A DNA stretch of 64,000 nucleotides from contig ML977001.1 in NCBI GenBank assembly GCA_010015675.1, positions 122,263 through 186,262 of the forward strand. Reading direction: 5' to 3'. How positions within the stretch are numbered: position 1 is the first letter of the stretch; each line of letters starts with the position of its first letter. This document shows positions 10,523 to 19,590 of this stretch, in pieces. The position numbers and the translations under genes were made by a program. Source of the DNA: Byssothecium circinans (lineage: Eukaryota; Ascomycota; Dothideomycetes; Pleosporales; Massarinaceae). Under the pieces are notes generated by a model, which worked only from the letters and a program-made list of their open reading frames with translations, was not told the origin of the DNA and made no database searches.

Positions 10523-12370
10523 CTATTTATATTTGCGCGGAAGGTTGATAGTACGGCCACGAGAGTTGACTTTAGGTGGAGCAGCTGGTGCAGCTTCTGG
10601 GGACGCCGCGACAGCTGCAGAGCCGCCACTGCGTCTCTGGCGCTTATGCTTTGATGGAGGAGGACCTGAAGTTTTGCGCTTACCCTTTTGGGCAGTTTGA
10701 GATGCTCTCTTGGTGTTTTGGGCTTCGATTCGAGCAGCGCGCGCGGCCTCTTTCTCGGCCTTCTCCCTCTCCCTCACCACCTTGGCTGCCTCTCTCGCCA
10801 CACGTCTCTCCTGAGCCTGCTGCTCTCTATAGAGCTTGGCAGCAGCAGCGAGCTCCTTCCTGTTAGCCTTTGCAAGCTGCTCCTCATGCTCCTCCCTCTG
10901 CTTTACTGTCTCTCGTGCTCGTGCCTCTCTGATCTTGCGCGGAGACCAGAAGACAGCTCCTCCATGATACTCCTCTCGCTGCTGCAAGTCAAGAGGTTTG
11001 CCACGCTTCTTATGCTTCTCCTTAGCAGTAAGCGCCTCTCTTAGCCCGTCATTCTCATGGTATAGTAGCTCGTTTTGGACCTGGAGTTGGTGGAGAGAGA
11101 GACTTAGCTGCTTTGACTCCTTTGCGCCTTCATCCTTCACGGCAGAGCGTATGAGACGGTCCATTTGACGCCAGTCGCTCTCCTTNNNNNNNNNNNNNNN
11201 NNNNNNNNNNNNNNNNNNNNNNNNNNNNNNNNNNNNNNNNNNNNNNNNNNNNNNNNNNNNNNNNNNNNNNNNNNNNNNNNNNNNNNNNNNNNNNNNNNNN
11301 NNNNNNNNNNNNNNNNNNNNNNNNNNNNNNNNNNNNNNNNNNNNNNNNNNNNNNNNNNNNNNNNNNNNNNNNNNNNNNNNNNNNNNNNNNNNNNNNNNNN
11401 NNNNNNNNNNNNNNNNNNNNNNNNNNNNNNNNNNNNNNNNNNNNNNNNNNNNNNNNNNNNNNNNNNNNNNNNNNNNNNNNNNNNNNNNNNNNNNNNNNNN
11501 NNNNNNNNNNNNNNNNNNNNNNNNNNNNNNNNNNNNNNNNNNNNNNNNNNNNNNNNNNNNNNNNNNNNNNNNNNNNNNNNNNNNNNNNNNNNNNNNNNNN
11601 NNNNNNNNNNNNNNNNNNNNNNNNNNNNNNNNNNNNNNNNNNNNNNNNNNNNNNNNNNNNNNNNNNNNNNNNNNNNNNNNNNNNNNNNNNNNNNNNNNNN
11701 NNNNNNNNNNNNNNNNNNNNNNNNNNNNNNNNNNNNNNNNNNNNNNNNNNNNNNNNNNNNNNNNNNNNNNNNNNNNNNNNNNNNNNNNNNNNNNNNNNNN
11801 NNNNNNNNNNNNNNNNNNNNNNNNNNNNNNNNNNNNNNNNNNNNNNNNNNNNNNNNNNNNNNNNNNNNNNNNNNNNNNNNNNNNNNNNNNNNNNNNNNNN
11901 NNNNNNNNNNNNNNNNNNNNNNNNNNNNNNNNNNNNNNNNNNNNNNNNNNNNNNNNNNNNNNNNNNNNNNNNNNNNNNNNNNNNNNNNNNNNNNNNNNNN
12001 NNNNNNNNNNNNNNNNNNNNNNNNNNNNNNNNNNNNNNNNNNNNNNNNNNNNNNNNNNNNNNNNNNNNNNNNNNNNNNNNNNNNNNNNNNNNNNNNNNNN
12101 NNNNNNNNNNNNNNNNNNNNNNNNNNNNNNNNNNNNNNNNNNNNNNNNNNNNNNNAGGTCTTTAATATAGCTCACAAGCTCTAACTCTTGCTGTGGGTTG
12201 AGTTTGTGTTGATCGGTATCCTTAGCTTCCCGTGGGCGCTGACGACCTTGGTGTCTTCGGGACAGCGTACTGTGCGGCACATTGAACTGACGAGCAATTG
12301 CCCTATATGAGAAGTGTTCTCCTGGTTCCAGCGATTCGATTGCTGCAAGCGCGTCGTCGATTGGTGCCAT
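10523..12370 (-). CDS. pogo/Fot1-like transposase (centre hidden by gap)
   Basis: The frame spans about 615 codons including the gap. The N-terminus (12370-12156) shows a psq-type helix-turn-helix (FSYRAIARQFNVPHSTLSRR) followed by the start of a CENP-B-like DNA-binding region (LNPQQELELVSYIKD). The catalytic DDE domain must lie in the N run. The C-terminus (11185-10523) is a charged coiled coil rich in Lys, Arg, Glu and Ala, with basic stretches such as KHKRQRR that may serve nuclear import. Both readable parts are in the same frame, so the gap length is compatible with an uninterrupted gene of ordinary Fot1/pogo size. Confidence 0.8.
   Translation of the reverse strand: MAPIDDALAAIESLEPGEHFSYRAIARQFNVPHSTLSRRHQGRQRPREAKDTDQHKLNPQQELELVSYIKDXXXXXXXXXXXXXXXXXXXXXXXXXXXXXXXXXXXXXXXXXXXXXXXXXXXXXXXXXXXXXXXXXXXXXXXXXXXXXXXXXXXXXXXXXXXXXXXXXXXXXXXXXXXXXXXXXXXXXXXXXXXXXXXXXXXXXXXXXXXXXXXXXXXXXXXXXXXXXXXXXXXXXXXXXXXXXXXXXXXXXXXXXXXXXXXXXXXXXXXXXXXXXXXXXXXXXXXXXXXXXXXXXXXXXXXXXXXXXXXXXXXXXXXXXXXXXXXXXXXXXXXXXXXXXXXXXXXXXXXXXXXXXXXXXXXXXXXXXXXXXXXXXXXXXXXXXXXXXXXXXXXXKESDWRQMDRLIRSAVKDEGAKESKQLSLSLHQLQVQNELLYHENDGLREALTAKEKHKKRGKPLDLQQREEYHGGAVFWSPRKIREARARETVKQREEHEEQLAKANRKELAAAAKLYREQQAQERRVAREAAKVVREREKAEKEAARAARIEAQNTKRASQTAQKGKRKTSGPPPSKHKRQRRSGGSAAVAASPEAAPAAPPKVNSRGRTINLPRKYK
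11186..12155. other. Assembly gap (970 N)
   Basis: An uninterrupted run of N inside the transposon. Such gaps often mark repeats that short reads could not span, which suggests other near-identical copies elsewhere in the genome. Confidence 0.99.
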
Positions 12371-12470
12371 AGTGGTAGAGTTACGACGCGTTGAAGTTTA
12401 GGATTTGTCTGGTGTTTTGGTGTTCGTGGATCGTTGCGCGACGTGGGTCGCTGCGCGCACGGGCACGGTA

Positions 12471-12828
12471 CCCCGCACACCGTCGGAACGAGTGCCGGAA
12501 AACGGAAAAGCGATACTCGAAAGAACAGGCCACGACTGTACTATCGTAAAGAGGAGGCTGAAGTTGTGCAGTAATTTAATGAAGATGTGATGCCTAAATC
12601 ACTAGCACGTTCGTGCTTGGTTGTGTTATCCGACAGCAAGCACGCCCCCAGCGGCTGCTCCTGCCTGCCTCCTATTTAACGTTTTTGTCCAAAGAATGTA
12701 AGGCCATCTCGTACGGCAAAATAAAATATCCCTCAACTGTGCTTGTGCTAGGTGCGGGCTTTCGCCCTGAAAAGCATCATCCTGTGGCACGATGGAAATC
12801 TAACCCGCCCTCCTCCCCAACACACAAA
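12471..12828. other. Intergenic, original upstream flank of the cupin gene
   Basis: Before the transposon arrived this sequence would have adjoined position 10368 and so formed part of the region upstream of the cupin gene. No coding region supported. Confidence 0.45.
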
Positions 12829-13086
12829 ATGACAGTCCAGTCTACCGGCACAATGCGACAACAGCTCTCCACGGTCTATTCAAGCGATGCGCAGTCTGAA
12901 ATAGAAAGGATGGAAGCCGGTCTAGAAACATGTAGGTTTCGCTCTCCTCCTTTGTGAGTACCTAGGTATCTAAAATCCCAATCACCTACTTGAAATTATT
13001 AATGACTTGAAGTCAAAATGTACGTAGAAGGAGGACGGCATCGCGCCGCCGAGAACTGGGGTGGGTATGCCGTGTGTGGAGATTGA
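12829..13086 (+). CDS. Possible small two-exon hypothetical gene
   Basis: ATG 12829 follows a purine-rich context (CACAAA) and opens a frame ending ERMEAGLET at a GTAGGT donor (12932). An acceptor at 13012 would continue in frame (FKMYVEGGRHRAAENWGGYA) to TGA at 13084-13086, about 58 residues in all. Other donors (GTGAGT near 12954) and acceptors (near 13028) are possible and give different tails. No family recognised. The first exon has plausible coding character (Gln/Ser/Glu-rich); the rest is uncertain. Confidence 0.25.
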
Positions 13087-13498
13087 AGAGAAGCAGATGG
13101 GCTGGTGGATTTATGCTCTGACTTCTCCACTTCCGCCCCTTTCGACTTATCCGACGTTGGGCAGTCATCTTAACAACGACGAGCCAAGGTTGTGATAATG
13201 TTGATTCGCTAATTGGCTACTTTGTGAGGCTCTTGCGAGTGGCTAGGTCGATCCAACTACAGGTACGGCTGTTAAAACAAAGCATTATTGCAATTCGCTA
13301 CTGTTGTTGAGCTTATAAATGACTCTGTCGATTGACGAGCTTTGCATTACAATGTCTCGCTTCTAGGAAAGGGCCTTTATTCAACACGTTTTCCCTTCAG
13401 TAGCGAACCATGGTTGAGTGGAAGGCTTGCCCGCATAAATAAAGAATAAGAAAACGGTAAAAAACTTCACACCTTCACTCACCCCACAGTTTGCCAGC
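13087..13498. other. Intergenic, promoter side of the 13499 gene
   Basis: No gene seen. A TATA-like TTATAAATG occurs near 13313, about 185 bp before the start codon at 13499. Confidence 0.4.
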
Positions 13499-14305
13499 AT
13501 GGACGATCCACCGCCTCCATACGCCGCTACACCCACCGCCGCCGCACCCACCGCCGTCATGAGTCCAGCTCTAACTGTGTCACCGGGATTATGGCCTTCT
13601 GAGCACCGGTGCAATTCACTATGGAACACCCGAGCCCTAAGGCAAACCTCTTCAGTCCAGTTCTGCCGGTACATGATTGAGATCTTGGGATTCGCCGTCA
13701 ACGCCGACTTTTCCCTCCTGAACCGGGCGCTTGGCCAGCCGGTTCTCACCACTTCGCCACCGCCTACTTCAATCCTCACCCCAGAGGAGCGCGCAGAATT
13801 ACTCCGTCTATCTCAGCTACTCCCAGAACTTCTCGCGAAAGGCTCTGGACGAGGGACACAATGGCTCAGCGTACGTAGGTGCGATCGCGAAGCTATTCCC
13901 AACGCCATAATCAACCCAATGAGGCACCTCGACATTTCCTTCTCACAACGCCATTTTGCTATAGAGATCATCAGTGGTTACTCTTCGCACCTTTGCGATG
14001 GAAGCAAACGTTCCCTGTCATCCATTTCACGGGAGAAACCGCCCTTCTACGATTTCTGGCGAAAGCTGGCCTTCCTTGGATGGTTCAACCTCCCTTTAGT
14101 AATGTTCAGCGACGAAATACTCGCACATGCTCTCCTAATGGATAAGATCTCGTTAAATGATGAGGTTAAGATTGTGTTGGGGGAAGCTTTGGAGAGGTAT
14201 CGGGCGGAGGAGCTGGGGTTGGGGGAATACAACATTGCGCTCGATGGCCATACGTACATTGGTCAGAGGTGGTGGCAATTGGAAAAGGTACTTCAAATAA
14301 GTTGA
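13499..14305 (+). CDS. Hypothetical protein, 268 residues
   Basis: Single open frame. The N-terminus is Pro/Ala/Thr-rich (DDPPPPYAATPTAAAPTA) and likely disordered. A middle segment has a leucine-rich helix (LTPEERAELLRLSQLLPELL), and the C-terminal 90 residues look globular and coding (YDFWRKLAFLGWFNLPLVMF, then an acidic helical region ending GQRWWQLEKVLQIS). I recognise no family. A GTACGT donor at 13871 with acceptors near 13964 or 13974 would shift the frame, so I kept the unspliced frame, but an unnoticed intron remains possible. Confidence 0.5.
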   Translation: MDDPPPPYAATPTAAAPTAVMSPALTVSPGLWPSEHRCNSLWNTRALRQTSSVQFCRYMIEILGFAVNADFSLLNRALGQPVLTTSPPPTSILTPEERAELLRLSQLLPELLAKGSGRGTQWLSVRRCDREAIPNAIINPMRHLDISFSQRHFAIEIISGYSSHLCDGSKRSLSSISREKPPFYDFWRKLAFLGWFNLPLVMFSDEILAHALLMDKISLNDEVKIVLGEALERYRAEELGLGEYNIALDGHTYIGQRWWQLEKVLQIS

Positions 14306-14753
14306 AAAGAGAAAGATATGTTTGGGTAATGAATGAGGGCCGTGATCAAGAGTTGGTATCAATCTGAAGGACTTGAATACGGGAAAGAGGAAGGTGTAAG
14401 AGTGAATTAATAGAGAAAGGGATAAGGTATATACCTATATTAGCCGATGAATTAAGGTAGACCACTTTTTGAGCCAACACACTATGGGACGACCTTCACC
14501 GGACTATTCACTGAGACTTGCGGACTTTGTGAGCTATTCTGGTCATATTCTATGAACTAACTATCTTCTTCTAACTACAGATTATGTACATGATTGGAGC
14601 GGAGAGACCCTAACACGCAACACCTGACGGTTCCGATAGTCGAATGGTATAAACCGTGTAGTTTGGTTTTGGTCGGCACGGGGTAACGGTTTCCGATAGA
14701 GGCTGAAGTAACGTATCAGGCTGATGTGATAGTTCGTTGATGAGAACCATGAG

Positions 14754-14903
14754 GAGGGTCGCTGATCGAAGCGAAGATGAGGGTGGCTGATCGAAGCGAA
14801 GATGAGGGTCGCTGATCGATGCGAAGATGAGGGTCGCTGATCGATGCGAAGATGAGGGTGGCTGATCGATGCGAAGATGAGGGTCGCTGATCGAAGCGCT
14901 GAA
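14754..14903. repeat. 25-bp minisatellite, about six copies
   Basis: The unit GAGGGTCGCTGATCGAAGCGAAGAT recurs at exactly 25-bp spacing from 14754 (14754, 14779, 14804, 14829, 14854, 14879). Copies differ mainly by GGGTCG/GGGTGG and GAAGCG/GATGCG. Because 25 is not a multiple of three, it cannot encode a simple peptide repeat in one frame. It lies between two hypothetical genes. Confidence 0.9.
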
Positions 14904-15099
14904 GATAAAAAATGTTTGACTCCGTTCGCAACACACTCCCTACCATTGTGGTATCCCTCAACGGGAGTGTGTTCCCAAGCTGCACCGCGGGGAGGTGGAG
15001 TTTTGCCGCCCGTAAGAATAGTATTAAGGTGAAATGACAGAAGGGGAATAAAATATCGGACAAAGGAAAAACAAAAGAAAACAAGAAATCAACCTACCT
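14904..15099. other. Intergenic 3' flank of the 15100 gene
   Basis: Nothing recognised. Confidence 0.4.
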
Positions 15100-15540
15100 T
15101 TAATCCTCCATCACCCTCCTCCTCATCTCCGCTATTCCCTCCTCCCTCCCCTCCCTAAACCCCTCCTCCTTCCCCTCCGCCCTCCCCTCCCTCTTTCCCC
15201 TCTCCCACCCCACTAACTCCCCCCTCAACCTCCCCACCTCAATCCACTCCTTCTTCTTCTCCTCCACCTCCGCCTTCACCCACACCTCCCTCTCCACCGC
15301 CAACCCCGCCTCCACCCCCTCCGCCACCAACTTCTTCAACCTCTCCTCCTCCTCCTTCCTCTTCTCCGCTCCCCAAGAATCCCAAAGCGCAATGCGCGCC
15401 TCGGCCTTCCTCCTCCACTCCCGCACCTTATCGTTTCTGCAAATTACAAAAACGAAAATGTCGAAGAGTTTCAACGTGACTCCGACGAGATGGCCAAGGA
15501 AGGCCCCGATGGCGGCTTGTTGCTGGATGGGTGTCGTCAT
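15100..15540 (-). CDS. Small membrane-anchored coiled-coil hypothetical protein
   Basis: 146 residues. The N-terminal part contains a hydrophobic stretch (AIGAFLGHLVGVTLKLFDIF, about residues 10-29, running on to FVFVIC) able to form a membrane helix or anchor. The rest is a long, highly charged helix (RRKAEARIALW, EKRKEEEERLKKL) that ends in EG-rich repeats (GKREGRAEGKEEGFREGREE). The coding strand is correspondingly purine-rich, giving a striking CT-rich plus strand. No family recognised. The frame and composition support a real gene, but purine-rich tracts can also give spurious charged frames. Confidence 0.5.
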   Translation of the reverse strand: MTTPIQQQAAIGAFLGHLVGVTLKLFDIFVFVICRNDKVREWRRKAEARIALWDSWGAEKRKEEEERLKKLVAEGVEAGLAVEREVWVKAEVEEKKKEWIEVGRLRGELVGWERGKREGRAEGKEEGFREGREEGIAEMRRRVMED

Positions 15541-16804
15541 TGTGTTTCTCTATATACAAAGTTAGCACCATTTCCATGAACAAACTAAGAAACAACACGA
15601 AAACACGAATAAGAAAAATTAGCTAGACGAAGAGGAAAAGAGAGGAATGGCAATGAAATAGGAAAGTAAAGAAGAGGAGGCATGAGGAAGAAAGCGTGGG
15701 GAATTGGAGGTATTTCCCGATTAAATCGGGCGGGAGCGGGGTGTGTTGTAGACGGAATAAGAGACGAGCTGCAAAAGAGAAAAGTGTGGACAATTGAACA
15801 CAGTTCTTCATGTTCTTACTGGCTAGAAAGAGGGCACGAGATCGGGGAAGTATATACGTACAGTGTAGAAGGTTTTGACGTTCTAAAGAAGAGAAGAAGA
15901 AGAGTGGCGATCACAACAAAGTTTTTGTTTTCCTCCCCGAACCACTGTGAGAAGGCGCGCCTCCACTGCTGCCATCTTTATCACTCTGGCCTGACTTCCA
16001 CGTGGTTGTGGGAGGAAGTGCACTCTGCCGTGAGGCAGTAACGAATAGTTGGACGGAAATAGCTTCCCACAAGAAGAAACATCGAGCACGTAGGAGCTGT
16101 TCATGAGGAGAAGTGTTGCAGTTTACTTTTCCCAATTAAATGTGCGAGTCTTCCATGTAATCATGGTTCGCTACTAAGGGAATGTCTTGAGCGAGGGGAT
16201 CAATCCAGGCCCTCGCGGTAGAAATATCTATGAAGTAAGACAAAGGATAGTCTGTAAAGCTTATCGAGGAGGTATACAGCGCATTATACGCCGGTATAAA
16301 GACAGACTGTTGTATAGATCTGCTATCTCCCACGACTATTTCCTCGGGAGAGCTAGGTTATCAATGACTCCAAGTGAATGAAACGCGACTTTGGAGATGC
16401 GCGATTCTCGCCAGTGGATGAAAAAGGGACCAAAGGGACTCCTGTGTCGAAAGCTGACTTTACTTCAGTCTTTACGCAGTCATCATAGTGCCTTGCCGGC
16501 TCTTTCTCCCGCGCTCATCAATATCATGGTACCAGCGAGTCAGGCTTATCTTAGCTTCGTACAAGACTTCACAGCTCAGTTCATTGCTTGCGCGCTCGAA
16601 AAATCTGTCAGTGATCTTGGAGGTATTGCGCGTGTTAAGGTACCTGTCAAAACCCTATCAGAGCTGTATTGTACAAACTATTTGTATTGTAAATAAGAAC
16701 TACCTTCTGCGTCGACCTCGGCCGAAATACTACCTTGTTCACTCGACGAACCGATGTAAGTATTGAGTTCCTGCTCGTCTTCTGTTGCATGCATTGTCTA
16801 TGAA
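15541..16804. other. Intergenic, no supported gene
   Basis: Short unconnected frames on both strands only. A fragment at about 16643-16690 shares CCTGTCAAAA...CAGAGCT..TACAAACTA with 19849-19895, suggesting scraps of a dispersed repeat. Confidence 0.45.
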
Positions 16805-17957
16805 ATGGCGTCATATTCCCCCGGAGATCTGGAACCTACGTGCTCTTCCACCACCCAAGGTGAACAGCTTCTCCCTGGGCCTAATGCTTTTTGCCGTTGT
16901 TGTGCAATTTATCATCCACCAGCCACGAGATAAGAAGAAGGTTGACTGGGATAGAGGCATGTCAACCGTCAAAGTCGTCGTTTCGATCTGACCATGACAG
17001 TACTGTGTATCGTCGCAGCGTTGGGTTCCATCTATTATACTGGAATCAGGCTGGCCAGTAGGTGTTTTTCCCCTCGAGAATACAGCTGCTGACAACTTAG
17101 GTCTAAATATTGGTTACGGCAAGCATCTGTGGGAAATCAGAGCGGTGACTATTACCCGAGCACACCTTCTGGTAAGTCCACCATATCGCAGAACTACATT
17201 TATTAACATCAAGTAGCGCATGAACCAGCTATCTACTCTTTACATCGTCGCCGTCGGTTTCGCTAAACTCTCGGTTCTGCTTCTTTACCTTCGCTTTTTC
17301 CAGATCATGATGCTCTCAAGGAGACTCATTTGGCTTGGGATGGCTCTCACTATTGCTTCACCTCTCTCGTTCTTGAATATCGAGATCGTACAAACTACTC
17401 AATGCGTCAGATTGGACAGCTTCAATTCACCTTCGTTCTGCACGCAGATGCCGAACGTTGTTGTTGCACAGGCTGCGAAAAATGTCTTCCTGGATTTTTA
17501 TATCCTAGTAATACCTTTACAGCAAGTCCTGAGGCTCCAGCTGGAAACGCGAAAGAAGCTTGGAATAGCGGCCTTGTTCGGAATCGGATCCTCGTGAGTC
17601 TGTGTGAAAGATTTGTGTGACAAAAGCTGACTTTATTTCACATCCTTCAGGGCTTGCGTTGTCAGTGCAGTACGGCTCGCATTTACTGTCATGCACATGC
17701 ATGAGCCTGATCAGTTCTGGTCTGCCATTCTGACATCAGAGCTCAGTATTGTCGAGATGAATGTGCTCATCATAGCGCCTTACTTACTCTTTTTCCCCGC
17801 GTGCATCAGTACCACCAGGCCAGGCTTATCCTCGCTTCGCTCAAGACTTCTTAGTCGATCCCGCCTCGCTGAGTCTGAGGAGACATCGATTCGTGTCGAT
17901 TACAATCACGTAAAGGGGGACGCCATCAAGTGCAGGAACAACAAGATTTTGAGTTGA
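16805..17957 (+). CDS. Fungal rhodopsin-like membrane protein; 5' end uncertain
   Basis: The firm exons are a segment ending at 17057, then 17101-17171, 17217-17593 and 17651-17957, with introns of 43, 45 and 57 bp. They read RLASLNIGYGKHLWEIRA, ITRAHLLRMNQLSTLYIVAV, GFAKLSVLLLYLRFF and so on, the classic order of the fungal rhodopsin-domain family, with several membrane helices and a Ser/Arg-rich tail. The 5' end is unresolved. ATG 16805 (MASYSPGDLEPT) is in frame with RFDLTMTVLCIVAALG at 16976 onward but is separated from it by stops, so a further intron (for example about 16841-16972) is needed. ATG 16994 is an alternative start. Family members usually have a first helix that I cannot place, so N-terminal decay is possible. 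Confidence 0.7.
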
Positions 17958-18471
17958 AGTTCATTACTGAACCAGACAATCGTTCAACGAATTCGCGGGC
18001 CCCAATTGCGCCGGTCTGCAACGCACGGAGGTGGGAAGCGATATATATCAACCCGTCTAGTAGGAGTAGGAGAGAAGTATGCTATCCTCGCTTAGAAAAC
18101 GGGGGTGAATGGAGTGGAAATGGAGAAAATCGAGAGCTCAGTCGCTAAAATTAGATGTTGGAGACAATCATACGACTTTTTTGATGAAGCTAATACTATT
18201 CTGCTCGAATTGACATAAGGAGCGAATGCTCGCGTTATCGTCTCACGCATGCATGTATGTCCCCAAAACACTATGCGGCGTAGGCGCTAAGGCTGTCTTC
18301 CCAATAGCGGTTAAATTGGCTAGGGAACCCATGTATGCATCGGATTAGCAACTTCGCCTCACTCACTACTTTATTGCAGCACAGGTCCTGTGTTGTCAAC
18401 ACCTGCAAGCTTTCTCTCTTCCAGTCTCTATCTCTGTCGTACAACCACCTCCTGTCCTATCCCTCTCCACC
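17958..18471. other. Intergenic, promoter of the SDR gene
   Basis: Pyrimidine-rich just before the start codon (18415-18470), typical of fungal 5' leaders. A palindromic GCATGCATG lies near 18248. No coding region seen. Confidence 0.45.
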
Positions 18472-19590
18472 ATGGTCACTAATTTGGCTTCTCAGTCGAT
18501 TCTCGTCGTTGGTGGAAACGGCTGTCTCGGCCAGCATTTGATCGAGGATCTTGTCGAAAGAGGAGCAGACACATCACGCATCCACATCCTCGACCTCAAA
18601 TCCAATGATGCTCGGACTACTCCGGGCGTGACATACCACCATGCCAATATCACCTCACCGGAAGAGGTCGAAGCCGTGCTCCAGCTCGTCAAGCCGAACG
18701 TCTTGTTCCACATGGCATCACCGTATCCATTCGAGAGTAACCGCACCATACTGGAGCACGTCAACATCACCGGTACGCGCAACTTGATCGAAACCGCCCA
18801 GAAAGTCGGGACTGTAGCCGCGTTCGTCTACACATCTAGCTCCTCCGTCATTCACGATCACTACCACCCGCTTCATGACGCCGATGAAACCTTCCCCGTG
18901 CTCTATTTCCCGGAGCAACCCAACTACTACTCGCACACCAAGGCTGTTGCCGAGGGCATTGTTCTAGCTGCCAATCGCAAAGGCGGCGGCACGATGTTGA
19001 CAGTCGCCATCCGCCCGGCATCCATGTACGGAGAAGGAGATACCACGCAAACACCCAATCTCGTGAAGAGCGCCAAAGCTGGACGTGCGAATATGCAGAT
19101 CGGATCGGGAAACAACAAATTCGACAATACGTATGTCAAAAACCTCACGCATGCTCAGATCCTTGCGGCAGAGGTGCTTCTAGAAGCCTCCGGAGTGGAC
19201 CCTCTTCCGGACGATATGCGCGTTGAAGGCGAGGCTTTCTTCGTGACAGATGATAATCCATACACCTTTCCGGGATACACGCGCCTTGTTGCCGAGTTTG
19301 CAGGGCACCCTGTGAAGGCGGAGGATGTTCGCACCATTCCACTCTGGCTCATGCTCTCACTCGTGTACGCAGCCGAATGGATGTATTGGATCGTTACTTT
19401 TGGGAGAGAAATGGCTTTCTCGACCAGGGGGGTACGTTTGCTAGCGCAGGAGCGGACATTCAAGATCGACAAAATCAAGACCAGACTGGGTTATCGGCCC
19501 CGATTCACCACTGCGGAAGGGACGAAGCGGGCCGTCGACTGGTTTATCGAGCATCAAGAAGTGGCACCGGCTGAAAAGAAGGCACAGTAA
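18472..19590 (+). CDS. 3-beta-hydroxysteroid dehydrogenase/isomerase-type SDR (ERG26-like)
   Basis: Intronless, 372 residues. The extended short-chain dehydrogenase fold shows the NAD(P)-binding glycine motif GGNGCLG (residues 14-20), a catalytic serine region YTSSSSVI (120-127) and the catalytic Tyr153-x-x-x-Lys157 (YSHTK). The block NITGTRNLIETAQ and the membrane-like stretch LWLMLSLVYAAEWMYWIV match the 3-beta-HSD family. Erg26 oxidises and decarboxylates the 4-carboxysterol intermediate at the ER during ergosterol synthesis. Fungi often carry several paralogues, so this may be Erg26 itself or a relative acting on another sterol or secondary metabolite. There is no biosynthetic cluster around it. 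Confidence 0.85.
   Translation: MVTNLASQSILVVGGNGCLGQHLIEDLVERGADTSRIHILDLKSNDARTTPGVTYHHANITSPEEVEAVLQLVKPNVLFHMASPYPFESNRTILEHVNITGTRNLIETAQKVGTVAAFVYTSSSSVIHDHYHPLHDADETFPVLYFPEQPNYYSHTKAVAEGIVLAANRKGGGTMLTVAIRPASMYGEGDTTQTPNLVKSAKAGRANMQIGSGNNKFDNTYVKNLTHAQILAAEVLLEASGVDPLPDDMRVEGEAFFVTDDNPYTFPGYTRLVAEFAGHPVKAEDVRTIPLWLMLSLVYAAEWMYWIVTFGREMAFSTRGVRLLAQERTFKIDKIKTRLGYRPRFTTAEGTKRAVDWFIEHQEVAPAEKKAQ

Larger units (their letters stand above)
10371..12468 (-). mobile_element. Intact-looking pogo/Fot1-like DNA transposon with identical 47-bp TIRs
   Basis: The left end, 10371-10417, begins CCGTGCCCGTGCGCGCAGCG. The right end, 12422-12468, is its perfect reverse complement over all 47 bases. 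TA dinucleotides at 10369-10370 and 12469-12470 are the expected target duplication. The single long frame inside is a transposase on the minus strand. There is no sign of RIP: CpG-rich ends, no TA bias and no stops in the readable parts. The central 970 bases are an assembly gap, so integrity of the catalytic core cannot be checked. Perfect TIRs point to a recent insertion, in contrast to the dead element at 2348. Confidence 0.9.
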
